From Pilatotrama ljubarskyi (Eukaryota; Basidiomycota; Agaricomycetes; Polyporales; Polyporaceae): a stretch of 20,063 bases of DNA. Of this stretch, positions 1 through 9,013 are shown one piece after another (positions within the stretch are counted from its first letter, which is position 1; every line of letters starts with the position of its first letter). Below the pieces are notes generated by a model. It worked only from the letters and a program-made list of their open reading frames with translations, searched no databases and was not told the DNA's origin. The stretch lies in assembly GCA_022385805.1 (NCBI GenBank), contig MU277742.1, positions 42,081 to 62,143 of the forward strand, read 5' to 3'. The position numbers were made by a program, and so were the translations under genes.

Positions 1-587
1 CGCGGCGTCTCCCTCTCTGAGGTATCCCAAGTCCTCTCAGCCGTGAAGAACTCGATGGCGTCCCTCAGCTCCTTCTTCCTCTCTTCTTCCCGTTGAAGAA
101 TATCCCGACGAAGGCACAGCAGCTCTTGTGCGAATTCCAAGAAATCTTCCGTCTTCGCGAACTGGACCGTCTTCCAATGCTCCTCCGAGCCGTCCCTGTA
201 CCTCATCATCCGCTGGACCTACACGCGTGTTGTACGTCTTCTTTCAGATGTTTGTGACCAACTCTTGACGCACTGCCGCTCACCTCAGACAACTCCATTG
301 CGTTTCCCGCCTTCATGTCTTCCGCGATATAAATATGGGTACCATCTGCAGTGCTAGCTATGAGAGCATCTGACCCCGCGCCTCAGACACCATGCAAAAT
401 GGAGAGCAACAAGAGTAGACGTACAATGGGCGCTCCCCAACTTGAGCAACATCAATTTCGCCGGCTGCCAGGTTGTACCGTCCAGGAAATGCAGGTTAGC
501 ATGTCGATAGAGGACCTTGCTGTTCCTAATCCGCATACCCATGAGCCACGCATGTGCCGAGAAACTTGGTACTCACAGAGATGCCAT
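1..587 (-). CDS. Hypothetical protein, N-terminal part (runs off left edge)
   Basis: Not recognised. A spliced minus-strand model gives one open frame: exons 587-577, 525-425, 369-284 and 218-1, with introns of 51, 55 and 65 nt that all start GT and end AG (donors GTGAGT, GTACGT, GTGAGC). The start is the ATG at 587-585; an in-frame stop lies just upstream, so this is the first usable start. The first exon carries only 11 coding nt. About 138 residues are visible before the edge. The first 65 look globular and mixed, with a hydrophobic patch around KLMLLKL. The last 40 are rich in Glu, Lys and Arg (LQREEERKKELRDAIEFF) and should be helical, probably a coiled coil. No signal peptide is apparent. 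The agreement of three independent introns with one frame supports a real gene; function cannot be assigned, and the rest lies outside the window. Confidence 0.55.
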
Positions 588-1530
588 CCTTCGGAAGGAG
601 CGGTGAACTACGGATGCCCATGTTCACCTTACTTTAATAGCGAACGTTGAGTCGTAACTCATGGACAGTCCTACGGACAGTCCTATGGGTAGTAGTGCAG
701 TAAATCGATCGTGGTCAATCATCTTTGCTCGCCAATGGACACGCGACCAGACAACACCAAACCTGTTCGATAACGGGGGCGGTAGTACAGCAGCTCAAGA
801 CAATCACGTCAAGATTTTCCGACGGATGTCGATGCTCGCTGCGGGTGAAGAACTTGGACAAATTCTCGGCTCAGCCTTGCTGCCTCGTTCGGGAACGATA
901 GCGGAGTCCACTGAAGTGACATTAGCGCATGCGTGTCGTCCGCAGGAGTTGAGCTCGCGATACGCAAAGGCAAGCAACGACCACTGCTCTAGGCGTTTTC
1001 CGAATCATACTCCCCCACCTGTTGCTGAAGTGGAAGATAAGTCCAGGTTGTTATACACATACGAAGACTCAACATCACTGGCATGGACCATTCACTGATC
1101 ACCGAAGTGGCGACTACAGGTCGGAGAACAGACCAATTGGTCGAACTAGTACTTGAAGTGACTACGATACACGCTGCTCGCGCGAACTCGTACAGTATGA
1201 CGTGGATGCTCTGCTACCTCGTGTCTAGGCCTGGTGACAGTTCTTGGGGGTGACTACCAGCAATAGTACTGTTCGCTCTCCACTATCCAAGCTAAATCGA
1301 ACATATGTCGGCGTCGGTCCGCCTATGTACGATCGATGGACGCGATCAATGGCAGGGTCTGGCTGCATTGCTATAGTGATCAACCAGGAGTAACGGGGGT
1401 GTTGGTTGTTGGTGACGAGCATAAATAGAGATGCAAGATGAAATCCTGAAGGTCGCCTTCAGTCGGAAGACGGCCCAGTTCATAGGCCAGTGTCGCTGCA
1501 GCTCACCCGCGCTAGTCAGTGCCAGCGACG
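588..1530. other. Intergenic or upstream region, weak ORF only
   Basis: This lies between the divergent left-edge gene and the SUN gene. An ATG-started plus-strand frame at 661-1098 (145 codons) is open but matches nothing I know and has no clear splice partners; it may be chance. Its start contains two copies of a 12-nt direct repeat (ggacagtccta plus one base, 663-686). An AT-rich ATAAATAG at 1421-1428 lies about 100 bp before the SUN start and could be its TATA element, but an upstream ATG at 1431 opens a short frame (to about residue 53), which is either an upstream ORF or an undetected first exon. Confidence 0.4.
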
Positions 1531-2686
1531 ATGTCGAGATGGGTGAAGCCACACGTCACGATCCAAAGGCTCCTCCGCAAAATGGACGATGACTGGAGAA
1601 GAACCCTGGGCGCAGCGGCCCGTACTTCGAAGCGGATGCTCTCCGTCATGGGAGTCGTCTTGCCACCGGCTCTGGCCACTCTGCTCTTACAGCTCACGAT
1701 TGTTGCGTTCATCTTCATGTTCGTCACCTCCGGGCACGAAGTGCAGCTGCATCTAGTAATGGCAGAAATACGAGAGCTAGGTGGGAAGCCACAAAATATC
1801 CCTGTTGGCTCTTGCTCATCACCGCCCTTCGCAAGCACGCATGTCAGGTCGCCGCATCTACCGGTTGTCCGGACGGTGGGCCACCATTATGGACCACGAC
1901 ACTTGGGAGAATGACATGATAGACCTGGAGACTCGGGTCAAGACTCTAGAGGAGAAGCGGATGCCATACTGCACTTACGATGGAGTCGGTCTCCCAGACT
2001 ACGCCCCCTGGGACACTGGGGGGAGAATCATCGGAGAGCTCACCTCGGACACGTATGCTCCGCAACCCGTCGTACTCCAACGAGGATGGCTGTGGAACAC
2101 GGAGCTGCCGTCACCAACCAATGGTCTCCGGGTTCGCCCGCCCGAGTACGCCATCACTCCCAACATGCAGTTGGGAAGCTGCTGGCCTATGGATGGGCGG
2201 AACGGCACGCTGGGGCTTTCTCTTTCACGCCCAGTCTTCATCCGTGCCTTCACCGTCGACCATATACCGCGGTCCTTGACCCCGCTTCCGGAAAGCGCAC
2301 CCCGGGAGGTCGAGTTGTGGGGATCACTCGACAAAATAGTCGATCGCGAACAACTCCAGCAACTCCGAGAGGATCCCTCACTCAATATGAGGACGTTTCA
2401 GTGGATCCGGCGGCAGGTCAGGAAGCCGGGCGAAGACCAGAGAACCGATCAGGAATCCGATCTCTTCGTTCTGCTCGGCCGAATGACCTACAACGTCCGT
2501 TCTGGGCAATCAGCTCAGACGGCGAGGATACCGGAGACGACAATCGGAAGAGTGGCCAACATACTTTTCAAGAGAGTGCTCTTCGTCTTCCTCGACAACT
2601 GGGGGAACGACGATTACACGTGCATTTACCGTGTACGCATTCATGGCGGAGACGCAGGCAGAACGATCAGTACGCTGCCACATTAG
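1531..2686 (+). CDS. SUN-domain (Sad1/UNC-84-like) nuclear envelope protein
   Basis: SUN proteins sit in the inner nuclear membrane and bind KASH peptides across the lumen, forming LINC bridges. Exons are 1531-1780 and 1848-2686, with a 67-nt GT-AG intron, giving 362 residues. Visible in order: a basic N-terminus (1-42), one membrane segment (about 43-66, ending IVAFIFMFVTSG), a short heptad-like stretch (LETRVKTLEEKR, about 110-121) and a C-terminal SUN domain (about 140-351). Diagnostic motifs are GSCWPMDGRNG (193-203), FTVDHIPRSLTP (218-229), SAPREVELWG (233-242) and FLDNWGNDDYTCIYRVRIHG (331-350). The two Cys in the CW and YTC motifs occupy conserved SUN positions. It is short for a SUN protein, with little coiled coil, resembling the small SUN-domain paralogues of mushroom genomes. 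The start is the first ATG after the last upstream stop in this frame; an upstream exon is not excluded. Confidence 0.9.
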
Positions 2687-3498
2687 ATACGACGGGTGAG
2701 TGCACACGGAGCGGAATAGCTCATCGACTAACCATGAAGAGTTGAAAACGTAACCACGCAAGACGGCTGAATAGAGACCTCCTCATCGCAAGACAGCATG
2801 GGACGCGAGAAAACGGGGGTTGATATGGAGGCATTTTGGTTTGGAGGGCAGAGGGGAACGCACCGTAAGCCCGGCATGCACGCTGGAGGAGTGTACGATT
2901 TCCGTGTGGCCGAGCATCAATCGAGACAGATCCAGCGCAGTGGGGTGTACGAGCGAGGAACGAGCCTGCGAGCTCGCGGCCAGCGTGAGACTGAGAGCGG
3001 CAGGGCTCATCGACCCCATACGTCGAGGGAGAAGGGACGATAGTCGAGCGCAGAGGAGGGATGAAGGGTCGAGGGGAGGGTGAGACCGACATCATGGACG
3101 CGGTGGCGATCGCTGGCCCGCAATACGCATAGCCACCCATGGCCCCGCAAGGATCGCGGCCAGTAGATGTCGACCAGAGCCTTGCCCACGTGCAGGATGT
3201 CGAGGGATAGGAAGGGAGACAATGAGGGGGGCGAGAGATTGAGTGTGAACGAGAGGATGTGGTAGTGGACGAGGAGGAGGAGCTGAGCGCTGGACGCGTA
3301 TCGCGAATTGAGTCGATGGATTCCTGACGGTGAACGTGAGCGCCTTTACTTTGTGGACGCGCCGGCTTGCAGCCGAAAGCATAGTCATGCATGTACTTGT
3401 GTTGTGCCTTAGTCTAGGTGTTCGCAACGGTCTGGGCGTGCCTCTTGGTCGATCCAGATGCCGCGTGGACCTTAATTTGACAAGACAGAACACGCCCT
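2687..3498. other. Intergenic, long uninterrupted but unconvincing ORFs
   Basis: The plus strand becomes G-rich and purine-rich here, so its complement gives long Ser/Pro/Arg frames by composition alone. A minus-strand frame at 3392-2721 is open for 223 codons and two other minus frames overlap it (3523-3092 and 3222-3007), but none shows a family motif or a convincing splice series. I would not call a gene, although a diverged intron-rich gene on the minus strand cannot be excluded. Confidence 0.35.
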
Positions 3499-4370
3499 CT
3501 AGACGCGCAGGTGAGAAGTCCACGAGCTGACGTTACCCCAGACTGTGAAGCAATGAAAGAGCGAGGAAAAGGGGAAGGGAAAATGGCGAGGGAATAGACT
3601 CATCGATGGTGGTGCAATATTACTACGTTCGGGTGAGCCGCTCTGCGACTGACGGAGCGTACCTCGGAAGCCGACAACGGCGACGCCAACAAGAGAATGA
3701 TGATTGCGAACTTGATGACTCATACACTGGCAGGCGTGCAGGGATTCTGTCACAACGGCAGCTCGCGTGATCTGTACAGAAAAAAGTCAGCAGGCGGATT
3801 CTGAGGTGACTTCGAACCCATGCTGCGACAACTTACACTGGCCCAAACGACATCGTGACCGACGGGAGCGGGTTGTTTAGATTCTCCTGCAGAGGGAGCA
3901 GCTGGCGCTAGCTCAGGTCGTGCCGCCCTGTTGACGCACGCCACTCGGAGGGCTCGCTGGAGGCGGATCGGAGGTGACAGCCTTCCGCTCGTCACTAGCG
4001 AGGGTGATTTCCCGTCCTCTACTCTTCCTGCTCTCGGCTGTGGTGGCAACTGCGGGTGCGGACTGGCTGATGAGGGCGATGGTGAAGTGGTTGGGTTCGG
4101 AGCTCGGCCGACGAGATCGATGAGCAGCTCTGTACACCCCCATGAGAACCGGTACTTGGCCGCGGTTGTTGCGAACGCCGTATTCGGCTGGTGGCGATTC
4201 AGCGCCGAGCTCGCGGCAAGGTTGGTGTTAGAGCGGGCCCCGAGCACCGGTCGGGGCAGGTGGATGAAGCTGCGAGAGACCGGGCTTGGTTGTAATTCTT
4301 GCACATCGTTGACTCGGAGCAGTTTGCCAACACGGCCGATAGTACTAGGGGTCGACCAGAGCTGTTTCAT
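3499..4370 (-). CDS. Hypothetical protein, three-exon model
   Basis: Not recognised. The model uses the ATG at 4370-4368 and exons 4370-3837 (178 codons), 3771-3663 and 3542-3499, ending in TAG. The introns are 65 nt (donor GTAAGT, acceptor TACAG after a pyrimidine run) and 120 nt (donor GTACGC, acceptor CACAG after a long pyrimidine tract). The product would be 228 residues. The first 175 are low in hydrophobicity and rich in Ala, Pro, Ser and Arg, probably disordered; the last exons include a small hydrophobic patch (LVGVAVVGF). No domain or signal peptide is evident. Support is the good splice signals and retained frame. Against it, the high Pro/Ser/Ala content may reflect base composition, and an overlapping plus-strand frame (3931-4437) is also open. 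Confidence is therefore modest. Confidence 0.4.
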
Positions 4371-4574
4371 CTCTGAGGCAACATGTCAGCGAAGTCCGAT
4401 CATAGACAGAGGAAGCATACACACGCTCAACGCTTGATGCAAAGTCTCGCACCATGTAGAGATTGAGATTCATGAGCAAGTCGACCTGCGCCTAGGTTTT
4501 ATATCCACTGCGTACAAACGGGGAGCGCGACAGTACGCGGAAAGGCCGAACGCAAGTGAGTGCATGTAGCGTAG

Positions 4575-5130
4575 AAGGAGATGAGCGCGAAGCCAGGACT
4601 AGGCGATAGCAGGTACGGGCGAAGACGGGCCGCGGATGGGGTACGTAAGGCTGAGGGGTCCAGCGAAGGACGGGGCAGGAGGAAGCCGGCGCCATCGGAA
4701 GCGAGAAAGGGAGAGGAGGGCACCAAGCACGGGGAAGGAGTAAAGTGGCGAAAATTGAAAGGGTACGAAGCGTAGGATGCGAGGTGAGAGAGAGGAAGGA
4801 GGGAGGGTCGGGCAGGAGACTGGAGAACAGGGGCGGGGGCGGCGTGAAGGGCGAAGTGATACGGAAAATGAGAGGGAGGCAGAGAGGAAGGAAGCGTTGG
4901 GGCGGAGAAGTGCGAGGAGGGCTAGGACGTACAGTACACGATACCGAGAGAGATCATGGCGCGGCAGGAGGGCCTGACACCCGAGACTGTGAGATTGCCG
5001 TTCCTCCCCAACAGCTCCGACCGACGAGACCATGTGAGAGGAGGCTTCGAGACAAGGGCGCGGATGCGCTGAGAGGCTAAGCGGCTGGTTCAGCTTCTGT
5101 GGGGGGGGAGGGGGGGAGGAGGAGGAGAGG
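4575..5130. repeat. Purine-rich low-complexity tract with G-runs
   Basis: From about 4575 the plus strand is dominated by G and A (agaggaagg, gagagagagg and similar), reaching runs of eight and seven consecutive G at 5101-5108 and 5110-5116 followed by GGA repeats. Such homopurine DNA can form triplexes or quadruplexes; that is general knowledge, not shown here. Part of it lies downstream of the LINE remnant on the minus strand, where it reads as a Pro/Ser-rich run, and it may be the decayed 3' region of that element. No gene is supported between 4371 and 5105. Confidence 0.5.
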
Positions 5131-5790
5131 ACGTGCTGGGAGCGGGCAGCGGGGCGGACGTATGTCAGCAGCACGTCGTGCGAGGTCTTCCCAAGTGACA
5201 GCGCGGCGCCCGGGAGGAGCGCGCGTTGACGGCGGCAAGCAGGGCACTGGATGAGGTGGTGTATGACGGTTTCGCGCGCAGTCATGCAAGCAGGGCATAG
5301 GGGTGAATCCGCGCGGCCGATGCGGTGGAGGTGGTCGTTGAGAGGCGCATGTCCGGTGCGTAGGTGAGTGAGCATGCTGACGCTGGGCCGCGGGAATGCC
5401 GCCGTAATTGCGAGGTACTTCTTCGAGGGAAGTGAGGGTCCGATCCGGCGGGGGTGGGCAGAGTGGGGTGAAGCGCGGTGATGCAGTCCAGGCTGATTGT
5501 GCATCCTGCTTCAACGAACCCGCGATGTGCTGCCTCATCGCGGATACGCTGCGGGGAAGCGGTTTTCGGAGTGCGCCAGGCAGGAGGTCGAGTGGGCTAT
5601 GCTCGCCGCGTGCAGCGCACTTCGCGCGATGTTCGACCGCTTCGTTCCCGAGGACGCCGGCGCGGCTAGGTACCCAGTGTTGGGAGATGACGGCCCGGGG
5701 GTGACGGCGCTGCACATGGGGGAATTGCAGCAGCACGATGTCGGTGAGGTGGAGGTAAGTACGGCCGACACTGTTACAGAGCCTTAAGGG
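5106..5790 (-). pseudogene. LINE (non-LTR retrotransposon) remnant: RNase H end and C-terminal zinc knuckle
   Basis: Minus-strand translation shows the C-terminal end of a fungal Tad/LINE-type polyprotein. The upstream piece (about 5790-5470) has the RNase H signature WVPSRAGVLGNEAVEHRAK (around 5676-5620), matching the family pattern W-V-P-x-H-x-G-V-x-G-N-E, but with Arg where His is expected. The downstream piece (about 5470-5106), in another frame, carries KKYLAITAAFPRPSVSMLTH and LRTGHAPLNDHLHRIG, followed by a Cys-x2-Cys...His...Cys knuckle (about 5297-5235), the standard end of these proteins. The frame changes near 5450-5475, so the copy cannot be read through. No reverse transcriptase or first half of RNase H is present upstream, so it is 5'-truncated, as usual for LINE insertions. 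No target-site duplication or A-tail was recognised. Non-functional fossil. Confidence 0.85.
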
Positions 5791-6939
5791 AGTTAGAGCA
5801 CGAAAAGGCAAAGGTCAGAATTTCCGAGTCCGAGTTTTCAGAGTCCATGATTGGGACTTAACCCTTATTATTACCGTCTCTTGCGGACTACGCTGCGAAG
5901 GAAGGCATTCTCCGCGAATCTCGTACGTGACGAAGGCGGTTGCGGGCTGAGTCGATTTGAGCCTGCGCGGGGTCGGCCATACGGACCCGCGTGCACGCCA
6001 GAGTCAGTTGCATTCTGCGGGCTACATCTTACTACACATTTCCGCGCGAACCCCCAGATCCATGGTCGGCTGCAGACTGGGAAGGATAGTAGGCCTCCTC
6101 CAACTTCACCTGCCAGTGCAACACATGCCCCGGGGCCGTTGCGCACTGAGGGCGAGAAAACGTAGTCACCTGGTAATCGAAGGGCCAAGCTGGGCTTGGA
6201 CTATCGCGAGAGAGGGTTCGAGCCATATTAGAGGCACCCACGAAATGCATTCTGGGTACCTCGCGACATCATCGATTGAGAGCTGCCTGAGTGCAAGACA
6301 TACGCCGACAGCTCGGAAGATCGATTCAAGATGGTCGCAATCGACGCGAGCCGTTTTTATGTAAGGATGGTGACTGGCAACTCCTGCGAGTGCTATACTA
6401 TTTGTACATGTTTGTAGATCATATAGCCGCCCTCAGGACATGGGCCTCGAAACTTCAAGCGGTTTGAAAACAGCATTTCTGCGAGCGAGGTCCTGCTTAG
6501 GTGGCGGATGAGACCCAGTGGATAGTATCTAAACATCTAGCAGAGAATCGAACGACAGCGGGTGCTCAACTGCTTGTTACGGAGCCTCACAGGGCCGGTG
6601 AGAGCGTCACAGGGGCGTGTATATAGTTTCAGACTGGTAGATGTCTCCATACGTACCCTTTGTGCAGGTCGCGAGCAGTTTCGAAGGGGCGCGTGACAGT
6701 GTGGAGGCTGAAAATCTCGCGGAAGGTGGGGCAAGAGCACGCACTAGGCGCGCGGCAGATCTCAGCCACTGGCGCACCAGGTACGATCACGTGACAGACG
6801 CGAGACCCATCGGGTTACCTCCGATGTAACCAAAGGCTCAAAGCTACAGCGGGGAAGGGGGCGGGAGGACAGGAGCAAATATGAAGCAGTGCAGAGAGAA
6901 AGGTACATGCCCAGCATAATATAAAAGTTGCCTACGGGA
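5791..6939. other. Intergenic, nothing supported
   Basis: Several 60-135 codon frames exist on both strands, but none overlaps a recognisable motif or joins by good splice sites. The GGTTCGAGCC at about 6217-6226 resembles a tRNA T-loop, yet flanking bases do not pair. I see no further LINE coding upstream of 5790. Confidence 0.4.
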
Positions 6940-7140
6940 GAGCGCAAGAACGAGAAGAGAAAGAGAGGAAGAACGACGAGGCCAACGCGAAGGCTGCTGC
7001 AACTCGCATGATCGTTGATCCCGCAAAGCTGCCAACCTTGACCACTGTACCACTGAATGAGCAACTGGGAGGCTCCAATAGAGTTGAGAGTCATCAGGAA
7101 GGCAGACAAGATAAAGGCTCTGGAGGAGGCGATGGCGCAA
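6915..7140 (+). pseudogene. Decayed coding fragment, charged helix
   Basis: A plus-strand frame through about 6937-7085 reads AYGRAQEREEKERKND, then EANAKAAATR, then MIVDPAKLPTLTTVPLNEQL. It is strongly charged and helical, then Pro-containing. After a frame change near 7080 it resumes as LRVIRKADKIKALEEAMAQH before a stop. The change could be an indel or an unrecognised intron. The style, a Lys/Glu/Arg-rich helix followed by a V-P-L-x-x-x-L segment and a K-x-x-A-L-x-x-A motif, recalls N-terminal regions of transposon-borne proteins in mushrooms, but I cannot name the family. The opposite strand has a hydrophobic open frame (7109-6762) that I take as its shadow. Confidence 0.3.
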
Positions 7141-7660
7141 CATTGATTGCAGCAGCCGGAGGAATTCGAAGGCTCAGCACCTGTCGAACTAACTATTGCT
7201 TCTGCTCACAAACCCTGAGTTCACCGCACTGCTACTGTACATCGTGCCATGTCGCGTACTCTTTATCATGATGATGCGAACCGTAATACATAGTATCTGC
7301 GGCTGGTACAACATAGAGAAGCCAGTCAAGCGTCGCAAGAGGAAAGTGCATAGCTCGCGTGCGACCCATGCGTGCGTTGGACCTTGAGGGCCACACAGAA
7401 GCGCTGATGCCATACTCATCGTGGGCGCCTGATGACTCAGCACCCCGCAAGGCGAGCAGGCATTGCCAGTCACCAGTAAGGAGCGCGAGATTGGTTCGGG
7501 GTGGCAAGACAAGGACATGTACAAACAGAGCCAATAAATATTTGCCTCTATCCTAAGCGCTCTGGCCTAGAACGCGACTCACCTTTTCATTCTCCGCTCT
7601 CTCAAATAGGCGACTCCACATGTGTTCTACCAGACTGGTGATGTCGGCGACTCGGTATGC
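7141..7660. other. Intergenic, nothing supported
   Basis: Short overlapping frames on both strands (for example 7524-7189 minus) carry no recognisable motif or consistent splice sites. The composition becomes more AT-rich toward the right. Confidence 0.35.
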
Positions 7661-7664
7661 GAGC

Positions 7665-7685
7665 CCTAAGGCCTCAGGCCTTAGG
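7665..7685. repeat. Short palindrome, 9-bp stem with 3-nt loop
   Basis: CCTAAGGCC-tca-GGCCTTAGG forms a perfect 9-bp stem. Immediately after it, AGAGCTGTTTTGCT (7690-7703) recurs inverted at 7803-7816, so the 7660-7820 stretch has nested inverted repeats of the kind seen at the ends of small DNA elements. No target-site duplication was found. Confidence 0.5.
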
Positions 7686-7829
7686 TATGAGAGCTGTTTT
7701 GCTCGCCCCCAAATTCCTTGGGTGGAGCGTCCTAGGCCCATCATATCGCTGGATTTTTGGGCGCCTTACCATTCAAGTCAGGTGGTCAAGGTTTCCCTGG
7801 CCAGCAAAACAGCTCTATTGTAAAATCAT

Positions 7830-8370
7830 TTGATTTACTAGAGTGTATTTGCAACACGATTACAACTCCCAAGCGCTAAACTGTTTGGAGCGCACAACCC
7901 GGGGCAAAGCAGTCATTCTAGCATAGGTTGGAGTTGTATCACCCACGGAGGTATAACTCGAGTGGGGTGATGCAAACCGCTTGCAAATATGCTCTACTCA
8001 CGACGGGAAAACCCGTTACTCCAGTGCTCAGTAACCTGTGGGAATTGCACATGGATCTTATGAATCCGTGCCTCTGCGACCTTGGTTCCCGGGAGATGGA
8101 ATGTTAAACACCCATGTGAATTCCCCACCATGGGGGGCAGGCACAAGGTACTCTAATAATACCAAGGTCCGTGATTCAGAGAAGAAAGAGTGTTTTATGT
8201 AAATAGTCTGATCTTTTACCACCTGAATGACATGTTTGGGACTCTCTAACATCTCTACGCATTCCCCATGGTGTCCCCTGTGATTTCCTTGAGGAGTGGA
8301 ATTGGTTGGCGAAGTAAAATACTTACACAAAGGACTGCAAAATCATCCCCATGCTGAATAATACAAAGGT
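7830..8370. other. AT-richer block, no gene supported
   Basis: Composition shifts toward AT compared with flanking DNA. A 9-bp inverted pair TACAACTCC / GGAGTTGTA lies at 7860-7868 and 7930-7938. A minus-strand frame at 8330-8058 reads plausibly (includes RTLVLLEYLVPAPHGGEFTW) but is unrecognised and may be a fragment of element DNA. The sharp change suggests inserted, possibly nested, transposon sequence. Confidence 0.35.
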
Positions 8371-8455
8371 ATGGTAAGCTGCCAAAGGGCTGTCTGTTCA
8401 GGGAGAGTCTGGGGCATGGTTCGTTCCACAAGACAGCCCTTTGGCAGCTTACCAT
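8371..8455. repeat. Perfect 25-bp inverted repeat with 35-nt loop
   Basis: The 25 bases at 8371-8395 (starting ATGGTAAGCTGCC) are the exact reverse complement of 8431-8455. The intervening 35 nt do not extend the stem. If transcribed, it would fold into a 25-bp double-stranded hairpin. It could be the two ends of a very small foldback element or the product of an inverted duplication. No gene is read through it convincingly. Confidence 0.9.
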
Positions 8456-8580
8456 CCCAGTACGCAACCCTGGAAGTTCAACAGTATGTGCCTTTGAGAT
8501 ACCTCAGACAAGTCGCCACCAGCGGGAGGAATTCTGATGTGAGCGCTCGCACATGGGGGCACTTATGTCACATGTCCGTA

Positions 8581-9013
8581 TTATTACCGTTTGCATAAAA
8601 GTTGTCACGTGACACATTGGCTCTCCAGACCGCATCCCAGATGCCAAAAAATCATTGCAGCTCACAGAGCTCATGGAAATGGACGATTCTTTTCTTATAA
8701 AAAAACGAAATTATATGCTGTTCTCTGATGTATACTTTGGATGGGGAATGAGGCTCGCACGCTCCAGATTGGACATCGAGCCTGGCACATGGTAGTTGAA
8801 GCTGTTATAACCACACTGTGCCATTTGGCATGCTTTCTGGTCACCTCTGCACCCATTTTATATCAATCTCGAAGCATAAAAATTCAATGAGCTGGCTACA
8901 AGACAGATGAAGATTTTTGAGGGACTCTATACTGAGCTACAGATTTTTCGAAGAGGGAGCCCACAGGCGAAGGCATTCCGGTCACGTGACAACTTTTATG
9001 CAAACGGTAATAA
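8581..9013. mobile_element. 433-bp MITE-like element with perfect 33-bp terminal inverted repeats
   Basis: The bases at 8581-8613 (starting TTATTACCGTTTGC, ending GTCACGTGAC) are exactly inverted at 8981-9013. The inner end of each repeat is the self-complementary 10-mer GTCACGTGAC. The interior of about 370 bp is AT-rich and lacks a significant frame, so the element is non-autonomous. Several TA dinucleotides near the ends are compatible with a TA target-site duplication, but the repeat ends in TTATTA, so the exact boundary is ambiguous. The absence of mismatches between the ends suggests a fairly recent insertion. A Tc1/mariner or pogo-like origin is inferred only from repeat length and possible TA flanks. 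Confidence 0.8.

Noticed and set aside
2721..3392. Minus-strand open frame of 223 codons
   Set aside because: It is Ser/Pro/Arg-rich, as expected from the purine-rich opposite strand, has competing frames over the same bases and no motif or splice support.
4599..5100. Continuation of the minus-strand frame beyond the LINE zinc knuckle
   Set aside because: It is open only because the complement is pyrimidine-rich; it reads as low-complexity Ser/Pro/Leu past the normal end of the LINE protein.
5863..5877. TTATTATTACCG-like match to the end of the 8581-9013 element
   Set aside because: Only about a dozen bases match and there is no partner repeat nearby; probably chance.
6170..6250. Possible tRNA, from GGTTCGAGCC
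   Set aside because: The T-arm bases do not pair and no acceptor stem or anticodon arm can be drawn.
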